A DNA stretch of 64,000 nucleotides from the NCBI RefSeq assembly GCF_028736215.1, contig NZ_CP117883.1, positions 6,758,001 through 6,822,000 on the forward strand, in the 5' to 3' direction. This stretch comes from Mucilaginibacter sp. KACC 22773. Its GTDB lineage: Bacteria; Bacteroidota; Bacteroidia; Sphingobacteriales; Sphingobacteriaceae. Under the pieces are notes generated by a model. The model saw only the letters and a list, made by a program, of their open reading frames with translations, did not search any database and was not told where the DNA came from. This document shows, piece after piece, positions 16,846 through 25,294 of the stretch. A program made the translations under genes and the position numbers. Each line of letters starts with the position of its first letter. Position 1 is the stretch's first letter.

Positions 16846-17776
16846 TATCCATTACCTCTTTTTTCTTTTTGCTTTTCATTCGTTTGGGTACAAACTCAAG
16901 GATTTCATTTTTGAGGGCTTCAATCAGGCGGCGTTTCAAAAAGTTGCGCTGGATAACTATGCTTACTTCACGGGCCGGTTCTGGCGTTTTAAAGTATCGA
17001 ACCTTGTCGAGCTGTTTATCGGTTAAATCTGTGAGGGCAAGTTCGGGTAATATCGTGGCGCCGTTGTTTTGGTCAACCATGCGTTTAAGGGTTTCAACAC
17101 TGCCTGTATTATATTCAAAATGCTGGAAGCCTTTGGTGGCTTTGCGGCGCTGGCAAATATTTAATACCTGTTCGCGCATGCAATGCCCCTCGTTCAGGAT
17201 CCAGATTTCCTCCATATCAATATCGTCGGGCGTGATACTTTTCTTTTTGGATAGTTTGCTATTTTTAGACACGTAGGCCACGAAGTTTTCGTAAAAAACA
17301 GGTATCTCGGTTAAGTTACTTTCATGTAGCGGCGTTGATAATATACCACAATCAATCATTCCCAATTTCAATTGCTGAACGATTTCCTCGGTGGTTTGTT
17401 CCCATACAATAAGCTTTACCTGCGGGTATTTTTCGATAAAACCGTGAATGATCTTCGGCAATATATAGGGCGATACAGTAGGGATAATACCAACCCTTAA
17501 TTCGCCTGATAACTCTTTTTGCCTGTCGGTAATAATTTCTTTGATCTTTTCACTTTCAGACAACATAATGCGTGCCTGGGTAATTATTTCTATACCAATT
17601 TCGGTTGGTGTTACGGGTTGTTTGCTGCGGTCAAATATTTTTACGCCAAGGGTATCCTCCAGTTTCTGTACCTGCATACTTAGGGTTGGCTGGGTAATAA
17701 AACATTTTTCGGCGGCTAAAACAAAGCTGCGGTAAGTATCAACTGCTACAATGTATTCAAGCTGGGTTATGGTCAT
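16841..17776 (-). CDS. oxyR: OxyR-type LysR peroxide-sensing regulator
   Basis: A 311-residue LysR-family activator. The N-terminal winged helix-turn-helix is at about 1-60 (MTITQLEYIVAVDTYRSF, AAEKCFITQPTLSMQVQKLE). The effector domain has the redox motif EGHCMREQVLNIC, with cysteines at residues 199 and 208, the same numbers as the disulfide pair of Escherichia coli OxyR. It should sense hydrogen peroxide through a C199-C208 disulfide and induce catalase and peroxidase genes. None of those lies in the window. The C-terminus is lysine-rich (KRMKSKKKKE). An OxyR-like half-site lies 6 bases upstream of the ATG, which suggests autoregulation. Confidence 0.93.
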   Translation of the reverse strand: MTITQLEYIVAVDTYRSFVLAAEKCFITQPTLSMQVQKLEDTLGVKIFDRSKQPVTPTEIGIEIITQARIMLSESEKIKEIITDRQKELSGELRVGIIPTVSPYILPKIIHGFIEKYPQVKLIVWEQTTEEIVQQLKLGMIDCGILSTPLHESNLTEIPVFYENFVAYVSKNSKLSKKKSITPDDIDMEEIWILNEGHCMREQVLNICQRRKATKGFQHFEYNTGSVETLKRMVDQNNGATILPELALTDLTDKQLDKVRYFKTPEPAREVSIVIQRNFLKRRLIEALKNEILEFVPKRMKSKKKKEVMDI

Positions 17777-17782
17777 TTTTAT

Positions 17783-17797
17783 ATAGATAAATACTAT
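17783..17797. promoter_or_regulatory. OxyR-like half-site at the oxyR start
   Basis: ATAG-N7-CTAT (17783-17797) matches one dimer half of the Escherichia coli OxyR consensus exactly. A dyad ATAGATAAA (17783-17791) with TTTATCTAT (17820-17828) extends the symmetry over 46 bp. Position before oxyR fits negative autoregulation. Confidence 0.5.
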
Positions 17798-17850
17798 GCA
17801 AATATAAAATTTTATTAGTTTTATCTATTTTGGATTTGGGATATTAGAAT

Positions 17851-17930
17851 TGAGATGTGAGACACTTTGCAAAAGGCAAAAAAATAAGATTTCCAACCCC
17901 AGTGAAGCCGCCTCAAATCTCACATCGAAA
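17851..17930. repeat. GATGTGAGA inverted repeat
   Basis: GATGTGAGA (17854-17862) pairs with TCTCACATC (17918-17926) across about 55 bases in the gap between glmS and oxyR. The words (TTGAGATGTGAGA) are another simple repeat family. Confidence 0.5.
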
Positions 17931-17936
17931 TCCCCA

Positions 17937-19772
17937 CTACTCCACCGTTACCGATTTTGCCAAATTTCGTGGCTGGTCTACATTACAACCGCGCATTACG
18001 GCTATGTGGTAAGCTAATAGTTGTAATGGGATAGTAGCAATAAGCGGCACAAATGCTTCGTGGGTTTGAGGTATCTCAATCACATAGTCGGCCATGTCCC
18101 TTACTTCGGTATCACCTTCGGTAACAATGGCTATTACGTGTCCTTTGCGGGCCTTTACCTCCTGTATGTTACTAATCACTTTTTCGTACGATGAGCTTTG
18201 GGTCGCAATAACAACCACCGGCATATCATCGTCAATTAGCGCTATAGGGCCATGCTTCATTTCGGCAGCGGGATAACCTTCGGCATGAATATAGGAGATC
18301 TCCTTGAGCTTTAAAGCACCTTCCAACGCTACCGGGAATGAGCTGCCCCTGCCCAGGAACAGGCAATTGGTTGAATCTTTAAATTTCGCGGCTATCTTTA
18401 TCACGTGATCGTTGCATTTTAAAGCCTCCTCAACCAGTTGAGGGATCTGGTTTAATTCGGTCAAATATTCAACCAGCTTACTTTGGGTTATTTTACCACG
18501 CTGCTGGGCTATATAAAACGCTATCAGCGTTAAAACACTTACCTGGGCTGTAAACGCTTTGGTTGATGCCACCCCTATTTCGGGGCCGGCATGCGTATAA
18601 ACACCGGCATGCGTAGTACGTGGAATGGATGCACCTACCACGTTACATATGCCAAAAATGGTGGCGCCTTTTTCTTTAGCCAGTTCAATAGCCGCCATGG
18701 TATCGGCAGTTTCGCCTGATTGGGAGATGGCTATTACCAAATCTTTTTCGGTGATGATGGGGTTACGGTATCTAAACTCCGAGGCGTACTCCACTTCCAC
18801 GGGTACGCGGGCGTATTCCTCAATCAAATACTCGCCAACCAGGCCGGCATGCCATGATGTTCCGCAAGCAATGATGATGATCCTGTCGACATTCTTCAGC
18901 TTCTCGGTGTATTCTTTAATGCCGCCCAATTGTACCTTACCTTGCTGCGGATAAATGCGCCCGCGTAAACAATCGCGGATAGAACGAGGCTGCTCATATA
19001 TCTCTTTTAGCATAAAGTGCTCGTATCCGCCTTTTTCCAGCATCTCCAGCTTCAGGTCGAGCTCCTGGATATAGGGTGTTTGTACCGAGTTATCGATATT
19101 TTTTATCAGCAGGCTATCCCGGTGTATGTAAGCAATTTCGTTATCATTTAAATAAATCACGTTTTTGGTATACTCCACAATCGGCGTGGCATCTGATGCT
19201 ACAAAATACTCGCCTTTGCCAACACCTATAACCATCGGGCTGCCTTTACGCGCCGCTATTAACAGGTCGGGTTCATCTGCGCTCATGATAACAATGGCAT
19301 ACGCGCCAATTACTTTGGTTAAAGATACCCTTACGGCCTCCCGCAGGCCAAGCCCGGTTTGATCCATGATATCTTCTATCAGGTGTATTAACACTTCGGT
19401 ATCGGTATCACTTTTAAAAATGTGGCCTTTGGCAATAAGCGTTTCTTTGATAATGCCATAGTTTTCGATAATGCCATTATGTATTATCGTAAGCCTACGG
19501 TTGCCCGACGAATGTGGATGCGAATTGCGGTCGCTTGGCTCGCCGTGGGTTGCCCAGCGTGTATGACCCATCCCTAATGACCCTTTAAGATCAATATCCT
19601 TTACAAATTTCTCAAGGTCATCAACCTTGCCGGCCTTTTTATAAACCTTAAGTTCTTTATTTAACAGCGCAACACCGGCGCTGTCATACCCCCTGTATTC
19701 TAAACGATGAAGCCCTTTTATAACGATGGGATAAGCATCCCGGTAACCTATATAACCAACAATTCCGCACAT
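17937..19772 (-). CDS. glmS: Glutamine-fructose-6-phosphate aminotransferase
   Basis: A 611-residue enzyme that makes glucosamine-6-phosphate from fructose-6-phosphate and glutamine, the first step to UDP-GlcNAc for peptidoglycan and LPS. The start at 19772 places the nucleophile Cys directly after Met (MCGIVGYIGYRDAYP), as in all class II amidotransferases; the longer frame from 19802 would block it. The glutaminase domain covers about 1-240 (GHTRWATHGEPSDRNSHPH). Two SIS sugar-isomerase domains follow (ISQSGETADTMAAIELAKE; GRGSSFPVALEGALKLKEISY). The C-terminus is the conserved LAKSVTVE. A TATTTTTG -7-like element is on the minus strand at 19800-19807. No glmS ribozyme was recognised. Confidence 0.97.
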   Translation of the reverse strand: MCGIVGYIGYRDAYPIVIKGLHRLEYRGYDSAGVALLNKELKVYKKAGKVDDLEKFVKDIDLKGSLGMGHTRWATHGEPSDRNSHPHSSGNRRLTIIHNGIIENYGIIKETLIAKGHIFKSDTDTEVLIHLIEDIMDQTGLGLREAVRVSLTKVIGAYAIVIMSADEPDLLIAARKGSPMVIGVGKGEYFVASDATPIVEYTKNVIYLNDNEIAYIHRDSLLIKNIDNSVQTPYIQELDLKLEMLEKGGYEHFMLKEIYEQPRSIRDCLRGRIYPQQGKVQLGGIKEYTEKLKNVDRIIIIACGTSWHAGLVGEYLIEEYARVPVEVEYASEFRYRNPIITEKDLVIAISQSGETADTMAAIELAKEKGATIFGICNVVGASIPRTTHAGVYTHAGPEIGVASTKAFTAQVSVLTLIAFYIAQQRGKITQSKLVEYLTELNQIPQLVEEALKCNDHVIKIAAKFKDSTNCLFLGRGSSFPVALEGALKLKEISYIHAEGYPAAEMKHGPIALIDDDMPVVVIATQSSSYEKVISNIQEVKARKGHVIAIVTEGDTEVRDMADYVIEIPQTHEAFVPLIATIPLQLLAYHIAVMRGCNVDQPRNLAKSVTVE

Positions 19773-19919
19773 AGTAAATTTAATAAAGTGTAAATGGAGC
19801 AAAAATAATCAGCTATATAACACACTTCATAGCTTATTATTTTAATTATTTCAGAAAAACGGAAGGTTTTTAGATACTTAAAAAATAATTTTAAGAAGCC
19901 TTTTGGCCTTAAACAAAAA

Positions 19920-19938
19920 AATCCCCTAAGCGGGGATT
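19920..19938 (-). terminator. Rho-independent terminator after the DUF4270 gene
   Basis: AATCCCC (19920-19926) pairs with GGGGATT (19932-19938) around a 5-base loop. A run of A before it gives the U-tract on the minus strand; T-rich sequence on the other side lets it work both ways. It separates the DUF4270 gene from glmS. Confidence 0.8.
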
Positions 19939-19959
19939 CTTTTTATTTTAATTAAGCTT

Positions 19960-21366
19960 TTACAGCTTGGGTATCTTGGTATAAAAGATGTTCAGTTTAA
20001 TGCGATAAGATGAATTATTATCGCTGCCAATCAAAATCGAACGGGCCGCAATTTGTGCGCTCGGGGTTATCCCGGTAGCCCCGGTGGTTGAATTTACTTC
20101 GGTAGCATCAATGGGGGCAATGTAAGTTCCATAATCTATGGTTTTTTTACGTATAAGATCCTGGATGTAGCTTGTAATTACAAAACGATAGGCTTTTACC
20201 GGTTCTTTGGTTGTGTTGGAGTAAAAACCTCCAAATATGCCTGCCTGGTAAAGCGGGTTTGATGCCGATGCATCCTGTATTAAAATGCGCTGTTTGGCAA
20301 TGTCCAATTGATACATGGTCAGCTTAGGTAATGGCGCATACGGAATGCCGGAACCCTGAACGGGCGTTATTACCAATTCGGCCCGGTTTAACACTATTGA
20401 GTCGGGGTTAAGCTTGCTTATACCCGGAAAACCAACTTTTGCACGCAATGCGCCCAGGCCTTGCAGATAAACTGTAGTTTGGGTAGTTCCCCCGGCTGTT
20501 TTGGCTTTGGTTACAGTTTCGCTGTACTGGCGCCTTATCTCAGCGGCATGTATTGGGAAGGTTAATGATACGCTTGCCGTATCAGTTGTAGTATCCTTTT
20601 TTGCCTTATAAAACACATCCAGATGCGAACCGGCAGAAGCAAGGTTTAATTGCAATGTGCCGCCTGCATTTGATGACTGTGCCCTTTGTAAAGTAAGGTA
20701 TAAACCTTTAACAGCATCCTGGAAAGCCGCATTGGAAGCCAAAGCAGTACCATTTGCATTAAACAGATGATCATAAATAAATTGTTTGCTGAAAGGCACA
20801 CGTAACTGTGGGGCCACTCTTTGCACAGTATCAACAGTATCTTTCCGTATCCGGGCGATGGTTAAACTATCGTGTGTGTTGGCAGTAAATGTTTTGGTTG
20901 CCAAAACAGTCCCCTGGTTAGCCCAGCGATTGGTACCGTAATAGGTTTGGTTAACCGGCTTGTCCTGTAACTGGTACACGTTTATCTTATACCGTGTCAC
21001 AACAGAATCGCCGTAAAACCCATCAGCATAACCCAGCACAAGCACGGCCGAATCTATAGTAAGTGTACCGGCCGGAACAGTATAAGGGGCGGTTGGTAAC
21101 TGGATACCCAGTGCAACATTTGTTTTTGTTGTACCAAAAACCGGGTCAACAAACTCGCCAAGCGGTGTTTTGGTCAAGCCGGATGTAACTACGGTTGCAG
21201 TATCTTCGTCAACAGTTTTAATGGTAACAGTAGTATCAACAAGCAAAGTGCCAGATGTTTGGGTTGATGTATCTACCCCTAAACCTATGCCCTCCTGGCG
21301 CTTACAGCTATTGAAAATAAAAAGACTTATTAACAGGGTCAATAAGTCTAATCTGAAAAATTTCAT
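19960..21366 (-). CDS. DUF4270 surface lipoprotein
   Basis: A 468-residue protein of the DUF4270 family, restricted to Bacteroidota and without known function. The lipoprotein signal is MKFFRLDLLTLLISLFIFNSC, with a lipobox Cys at 21. The mature part starts KRQEGIGLGVDTSTQTSGTL and is rich in Thr, Val and Asp, consistent with beta-sandwich structure. TKTPLGEFVDPVFGTTKTNV is the typical N-terminal family motif. It is 15 bases downstream of the GT5-like gene and probably cotranscribed with it, then terminated before glmS. The same neighbourhood recurs in Bacteroidota, recalled from general knowledge. Confidence 0.88.
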   Translation of the reverse strand: MKFFRLDLLTLLISLFIFNSCKRQEGIGLGVDTSTQTSGTLLVDTTVTIKTVDEDTATVVTSGLTKTPLGEFVDPVFGTTKTNVALGIQLPTAPYTVPAGTLTIDSAVLVLGYADGFYGDSVVTRYKINVYQLQDKPVNQTYYGTNRWANQGTVLATKTFTANTHDSLTIARIRKDTVDTVQRVAPQLRVPFSKQFIYDHLFNANGTALASNAAFQDAVKGLYLTLQRAQSSNAGGTLQLNLASAGSHLDVFYKAKKDTTTDTASVSLTFPIHAAEIRRQYSETVTKAKTAGGTTQTTVYLQGLGALRAKVGFPGISKLNPDSIVLNRAELVITPVQGSGIPYAPLPKLTMYQLDIAKQRILIQDASASNPLYQAGIFGGFYSNTTKEPVKAYRFVITSYIQDLIRKKTIDYGTYIAPIDATEVNSTTGATGITPSAQIAARSILIGSDNNSSYRIKLNIFYTKIPKL

Positions 21367-21381
21367 ATATAATATTAAGTC

Positions 21382-22209
21382 TTATGCAACATGCACCAAT
21401 TCGTCGTTGGTAATTTCGTCGTAAAAATTGTAATAATTTTCGAAATCTGCGGTAGAATCAAATTCTAAAACCGATTTATTGCTGTTTTTAACATTATTTA
21501 ACACATCTGCATCGATATTATCGCTGCCTAAAACAATACCGTCTGAGTATTGGATTGCACCTGCATAAAGCGCTGTGTTGGTACCTTCTTTGTAAGCGTC
21601 AACGTGTGCTTCGGTCATGTTGCTCATGATTGCTTTTTGGGCAAAATCGGCACCAAGTTTATCACTAAAGTCATTTTCGTAAATCGAATAAATGATTTTT
21701 GAATGCTTAAAAGTTGGATCGTCTTTGTAAGTAGTTTTTAAATACGCAGGCACCAGGGCGCTTAACCATCCATGGCAATGGATAATATCAGGGGCCCATC
21801 CTAATTTTTTAACCGTTTCCAATGCACCTTTGCAAAAGAAAATCATGCGTTCGTCATTATCGGCATAAAACTTCCCGTCCTTATCACCAAACACATGTTT
21901 ACGCTGAAAATATTCTTCATTATCTAAAAAATACACCTGCATACGTGCTGCCGGGATAGATGCTACCTTAATGATCAGCGGGTTATCATTATCGTTGATA
22001 ATGATATTCATACCCGATAAACGGATAACTTCATGAAGCCTGTTCCTGCGCTCGTTAATATTGCCAAAACGCGGCATAAGGATCCGGATCTCGAACCCCT
22101 TCTCCTGCATTGCCTGCGGAAGTTGGCGTGTTATTTCAGCAATTTTTGTGAGTTCAAGGAACGGAGACATTTCATGAGTTATAAACAATAGCTTAGATTT
22201 ACCCATCAC
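21382..22209 (-). CDS. Glycogen-synthase-like N-terminal domain protein (probable pseudoenzyme)
   Basis: A 275-residue protein that aligns with the first Rossmann half of GT5 glycogen/starch synthases: KSKLLFITHEMSPF, MQEKGFEIRILMPRFGNINERR, YFQRKHVFGDKDGKFYADND, DIIHCHGWLSALVPAYLKT. It ends where the second GT-B half (donor site) would begin. The N-terminal KxGGL substrate loop is replaced by LELTKIAEI. With both lacking, synthase activity is unlikely. The acidic C-terminus (EFDSTADFENYYNFYDEITN) is not part of the GT fold. This short form is widespread in Bacteroidota. The start may be at 22209 or 22206 (MM). Confidence 0.85.
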   Translation of the reverse strand: MMGKSKLLFITHEMSPFLELTKIAEITRQLPQAMQEKGFEIRILMPRFGNINERRNRLHEVIRLSGMNIIINDNDNPLIIKVASIPAARMQVYFLDNEEYFQRKHVFGDKDGKFYADNDERMIFFCKGALETVKKLGWAPDIIHCHGWLSALVPAYLKTTYKDDPTFKHSKIIYSIYENDFSDKLGADFAQKAIMSNMTEAHVDAYKEGTNTALYAGAIQYSDGIVLGSDNIDADVLNNVKNSNKSVLEFDSTADFENYYNFYDEITNDELVHVA

Positions 22210-22256
22210 TTAATCAGTATTAAAAATATGTAAAGAAGTCAAAAAATTTGAGTTTG

Positions 22257-22287
22257 CAAATATAATCATTATTATATGAACTGTCAA
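22257..22287 (-). promoter_or_regulatory. Promoter of the GT5-like/DUF4270 transcript
   Basis: On the minus strand TTG (22285-22287), a 20-bp spacer and TATATTTG (22257-22264) fit the Bacteroidota -33/-7 consensus. Transcription would start near 22250, about 40 bases before the GT5-like start codon. Confidence 0.65.
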
Positions 22288-22324
22288 CGAATTGTGCAAG
22301 TAACTTTTGGTATTTTTTGTGTAA

Positions 22325-23191
22325 ATGCACACCTTTACCAAATTTTGTAATTCAACAGCATTGAAGATATTTACTACCAGGCAACAGGTAACCCAGCACT
22401 TTGCCAATAAAGCCAACAAAACCGTTGGCTTTGTACCTACAATGGGTGCGCTGCATAACGGCCATATATCGTTAATTAAACAGGCTCAGCAAATTAGCAC
22501 CGAAGTGGTTTGCAGTATTTTTGTAAACCCAACCCAGTTTAACGACCCCAAAGACCTTGAAAAATACCCCCGCCCCATTGCTGCCGATATAGCCCTGCTG
22601 GAGCAGGCGGGCTGCGACATTTTGTTTAACCCGGCGGTTGATGAGATGTATGATGATAATGAGAAATGGCATTTAGACATAGGTAGCCTGGAGCATTTGC
22701 TGGAAGGCAAATTTCGCCCCGGGCATTACCAGGGCGTAATGCAGGTGGTAAATAAACTGTTTAACATCGTGAAGCCCGACATCGCCTTTTTTGGCCAAAA
22801 AGATTACCAGCAGTTTATGGTAATCAGTAAAATGGTTAGTTTATTAAACATGCCCGTAAAGCTGGTAATGTGCCCTATTTTACGCGATGCCGATGGACTG
22901 GCCATGAGCTCGAGGAACATTCATTTAACTGCCGGCGACAGGCAGCACGCCCTCATATTATCAAAAACATTAAACTGGGTTAAAAGTAATTTCGGTAAAG
23001 AAAATATCCCCCAGCTTCAGCAGCAGGCCGAACAGATGATAGGTGCCGAGCCAGACATAAACCTCGAATATTTTGAAATTGTAGATGGCGATACCTTGCT
23101 TCCGGCCAATTCAGACACAAAAACTGTAGTTGCCCTGGTGGCGGCCCGTGCAGGTAAAACAAGATTGATAGATAATATGTTGATTGGGTAG
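22325..23191 (+). CDS. panC: Pantothenate synthetase
   Basis: A 288-residue ATP-dependent ligase joining pantoate and beta-alanine, in the pantothenate/CoA pathway. The HIGH-type nucleotide loop is PTMGALHNGHISLI near residues 39-52. Other family motifs are SIFVNPTQFNDPKDLEKYPR, FFGQKDYQQFMVI and LAMSSRNIHLT. Length is normal. It is divergent from the GT5-like gene and followed, after a repeat-filled gap of 119 bases, by panD, which supplies its beta-alanine. Confidence 0.97.
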   Translation: MHTFTKFCNSTALKIFTTRQQVTQHFANKANKTVGFVPTMGALHNGHISLIKQAQQISTEVVCSIFVNPTQFNDPKDLEKYPRPIAADIALLEQAGCDILFNPAVDEMYDDNEKWHLDIGSLEHLLEGKFRPGHYQGVMQVVNKLFNIVKPDIAFFGQKDYQQFMVISKMVSLLNMPVKLVMCPILRDADGLAMSSRNIHLTAGDRQHALILSKTLNWVKSNFGKENIPQLQQQAEQMIGAEPDINLEYFEIVDGDTLLPANSDTKTVVALVAARAGKTRLIDNMLIG

Positions 23192-23192
23192 A

Positions 23193-23290
23193 CGATGGCT
23201 GATAGTCCATAGACGATGGCAAAAATGGCGTTACAGCCGTGATTAATCATTTTACAATCTATGGACTATGGGCCATGAACTATCGACTAA
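23193..23290. repeat. ATAGTCCATAG inverted repeat in panC-panD gap
   Basis: ATAGTCCATAG (23202-23212) pairs with CTATGGACTAT (23259-23269). Surrounding words GACGATGG and GGCCATGAACTATCG extend the symmetry. It is a simple palindromic filler element between the two pantothenate genes. Confidence 0.7.
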
Positions 23291-23298
23291 TTTATTTA

Positions 23299-23306
23299 TA
23301 ACTTTG
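23299..23306 (+). promoter_or_regulatory. Promoter -7 element of panD, leaderless transcript possible
   Basis: TAACTTTG matches TAnnTTTG and ends 4 bases before the panD ATG at 23311. The usual distance to the start point would place +1 at or next to the A of ATG. No clear TTG is seen 19-21 bp upstream. Confidence 0.5.
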
Positions 23307-23310
23307 CGCC

Positions 23311-23661
23311 ATGATTATTGAAATATTGAAGTCCAAAATTCACAGGGTGAAGGTTACTCAGGCGGAGCTGAATTATGTGGGCAGTATTACAATTGACGAA
23401 GACCTGATTGAAGCAGCCGATATTATCCCGAATGAAAAAGTTCAGATAGTGAATAACAACAACGGCGCCCGTTTTGAAACCTATGTGATAAAAGGCGAAC
23501 GCGGCAGCGGCACAGTTTGCTTAAATGGTGCCACCGCCAGGCTGGCGCAGGTTGGCGATGTGGTTATCATTATGTCATACGCCTATATGGAGCGTGATGA
23601 AGCACGAAAATATGAACCAATATTGGTATTTCCTGATGCCGATAATAAATTAATAAAGTAA
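23311..23661 (+). CDS. panD: Aspartate 1-decarboxylase
   Basis: A 116-residue pyruvoyl enzyme making beta-alanine from aspartate. The self-cleavage site is Gly24-Ser25 in NYVGSITIDEDL, at the same residue numbers as the Escherichia coli enzyme; Ser25 becomes the pyruvoyl group. Other conserved parts are NEKVQIVNNNNGARFETYVI, SGTVCLNGATARLAQVGD and VIIMSYAYM. The ATG lies almost on top of a promoter -7 element, so the mRNA may be leaderless. It acts with panC just upstream. Confidence 0.97.
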   Translation: MIIEILKSKIHRVKVTQAELNYVGSITIDEDLIEAADIIPNEKVQIVNNNNGARFETYVIKGERGSGTVCLNGATARLAQVGDVVIIMSYAYMERDEARKYEPILVFPDADNKLIK

Positions 23662-23693
23662 ATTAGTGCCGGTTTAACGCACTTGCTTTTTTA

Positions 23694-24662
23694 ATGAAAT
23701 CACTTTTAACCTTTACCTTTCTTCTTGTGGCATCGTTTTGTCTTGCCCAGCGCCAAAATGTTTATTTTTTAAAATATAACGGCAAATATGTCGATGTACG
23801 CGATAGTGCCGACTATATCAGGATAGTACGGGAGCCAGATAGCGGATCGGTGTATTACAATGTATTTGAATTTTATGTTAACGGCAAAAAAAAGCTGATT
23901 GGTAAATCTGTGACTATCGATCCGCCCAAATTCACAGGCCCGTGCGTAAGCTATTACGCAAACGGTTTCAGACAACGGGTAAGTAATTACAAAAACGGAT
24001 CAAAAGTTGACGATGAAACAAACTTTTATCCCAATGGCAAACTATACCAGCAACTATCTTACCCCGAAAACAGCGCCTTACGTGATGAAATCAGAGATGA
24101 TTACCTGATAACCGCCAACCTCGATTCGCTGGGAAACCCGCAGGTTACCGACGGTAATGGCTATTACAAAGGCTATGATGATAAGTTTAAATACATTAAC
24201 GAAGAAGGTAATGTAAAAAACGGAAAAAGAGATGGCCTGTGGAAGGGGGAGTTTAAAAACATTCATACCACATTTACAGAAACCTATGATAATGGAAAAC
24301 TTATAAGCGGCACCGCTACAACCAGCGACGGAAAAATTACCACATATGCCCAGGCAAGAGACGTTATGCCGCAATTCAGAGGCGGCGTTGAGGGTTTTGG
24401 GCGATACCTCTCAAATCATATACAATACCCGGACTTCGCACGTGAAAGAAATATTCAAGGCCAGGTAATATTATCGTTCGTGGTAGAAAAAGACGGAAAG
24501 TTAACCGATATTAAAGTATCCAAATCAGTTGCTCCCATATTAGACGAAGAAGCCACCAGGGTACTTAAAAACTCACCAAAATGGATTCCGGGAACTTCTA
24601 TGGGTTCGCCTGTAAGGGTATATTTCTCTGTTCCTGTCAATTTCGCTTTAAGCGGAAAGTAA
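23694..24662 (+). CDS. TonB C-terminal domain protein with MORN/YwqK-like repeats
   Basis: A 322-residue exported protein (signal peptide MKSLLTFTFLLVASFCLAQ). The middle part has MORN/YwqK-like strands (VSYYANGFRQRVSNYKNGSK, NFYPNGKLYQQLSYPEN, VKNGKRDGLWKGEFKN). The last 95 residues form a TonB-C domain: MPQFRGGVEGFGRYLSNHIQ, QGQVILSFVVEKDGKLTDIK, EATRVLKNSPKWIPG. There is no membrane anchor beyond the signal peptide, unlike classical TonB, so it may be a periplasmic partner rather than a true energy transducer. It follows panD by 32 bases. The function is not established. Confidence 0.85.
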   Translation: MKSLLTFTFLLVASFCLAQRQNVYFLKYNGKYVDVRDSADYIRIVREPDSGSVYYNVFEFYVNGKKKLIGKSVTIDPPKFTGPCVSYYANGFRQRVSNYKNGSKVDDETNFYPNGKLYQQLSYPENSALRDEIRDDYLITANLDSLGNPQVTDGNGYYKGYDDKFKYINEEGNVKNGKRDGLWKGEFKNIHTTFTETYDNGKLISGTATTSDGKITTYAQARDVMPQFRGGVEGFGRYLSNHIQYPDFARERNIQGQVILSFVVEKDGKLTDIKVSKSVAPILDEEATRVLKNSPKWIPGTSMGSPVRVYFSVPVNFALSGK

Positions 24663-24668
24663 TAATAA

Positions 24669-25199
24669 CTATCGCTCCCTTGGCTCGGCGCCTATGCTTA
24701 ACGATACCTTGAGTTCCACATCGGTGCTAACTGCTTTACGTAGCAGGTAAACCATCCTGATGCGCGCGCTTGGCTCCCTTACAATTTCGTCTAAAAAATG
24801 CGAATTGTCTATGTCCAGCACAACACTATTACCAACATTGGCAGTAATATCTTTACGAATGGCAACCAGCACCTCATCACTACCATCAGCCTTGGCCATA
24901 TAAATCCTTAATGCAGCAATATTACCAATGTTATAATCCGATGGGTTTTTTGATTGTAGCTTTGCCGATATAATACGAACTTCACTTATCCGGTTTGCAT
25001 TATTGCCATCTTTGGTAAAATCCTGGTCGAAGCTGTTAGCCGTACTTATGGCGGTATGTGGCTGATCGACCGATGACGATGCCGGAATTACCAGGTTAGC
25101 CGTATAAGGAAAGGTAGATTTCATGATTGACTGCAGCATACCACAGCTCCCGAGCAGGAAAATAGCGGCAAACAGAAAAAATGTATGTTTCTTCATCAT
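24669..25199 (-). CDS. Conserved small lipoprotein, unknown function
   Basis: A 176-residue predicted lipoprotein: signal MMKKHTFFLFAAIFLLGSC with lipobox Cys19, then GMLQSIMKSTFPYTANLVIP. The mature part appears beta-rich (SEVRIISAKLQSKNPSDYN, LRIYMAKADGSDEVLVAIR, ARIRMVYLLRKAVSTDVELKV). That pattern suggests an envelope beta-sandwich, but no family was recognised. It is convergent with the TonB-C gene, with a 6-base gap between the stops. Confidence 0.7.
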   Translation of the reverse strand: MMKKHTFFLFAAIFLLGSCGMLQSIMKSTFPYTANLVIPASSSVDQPHTAISTANSFDQDFTKDGNNANRISEVRIISAKLQSKNPSDYNIGNIAALRIYMAKADGSDEVLVAIRKDITANVGNSVVLDIDNSHFLDEIVREPSARIRMVYLLRKAVSTDVELKVSLSIGAEPRER

Positions 25200-25294
25200 A
25201 ATTTATCGCTGTAAGGTAATTGTACATTACTACAATTACAAGTTTAATTGGTTTTATAGGTAATTTATACCCTGTATAAATATATTAAGATTTT

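Noticed and set aside
19773..19959. glmS ribozyme
   Set aside because: The leader is short and AT-rich with no ribozyme core; only a terminator of the upstream gene is visible.
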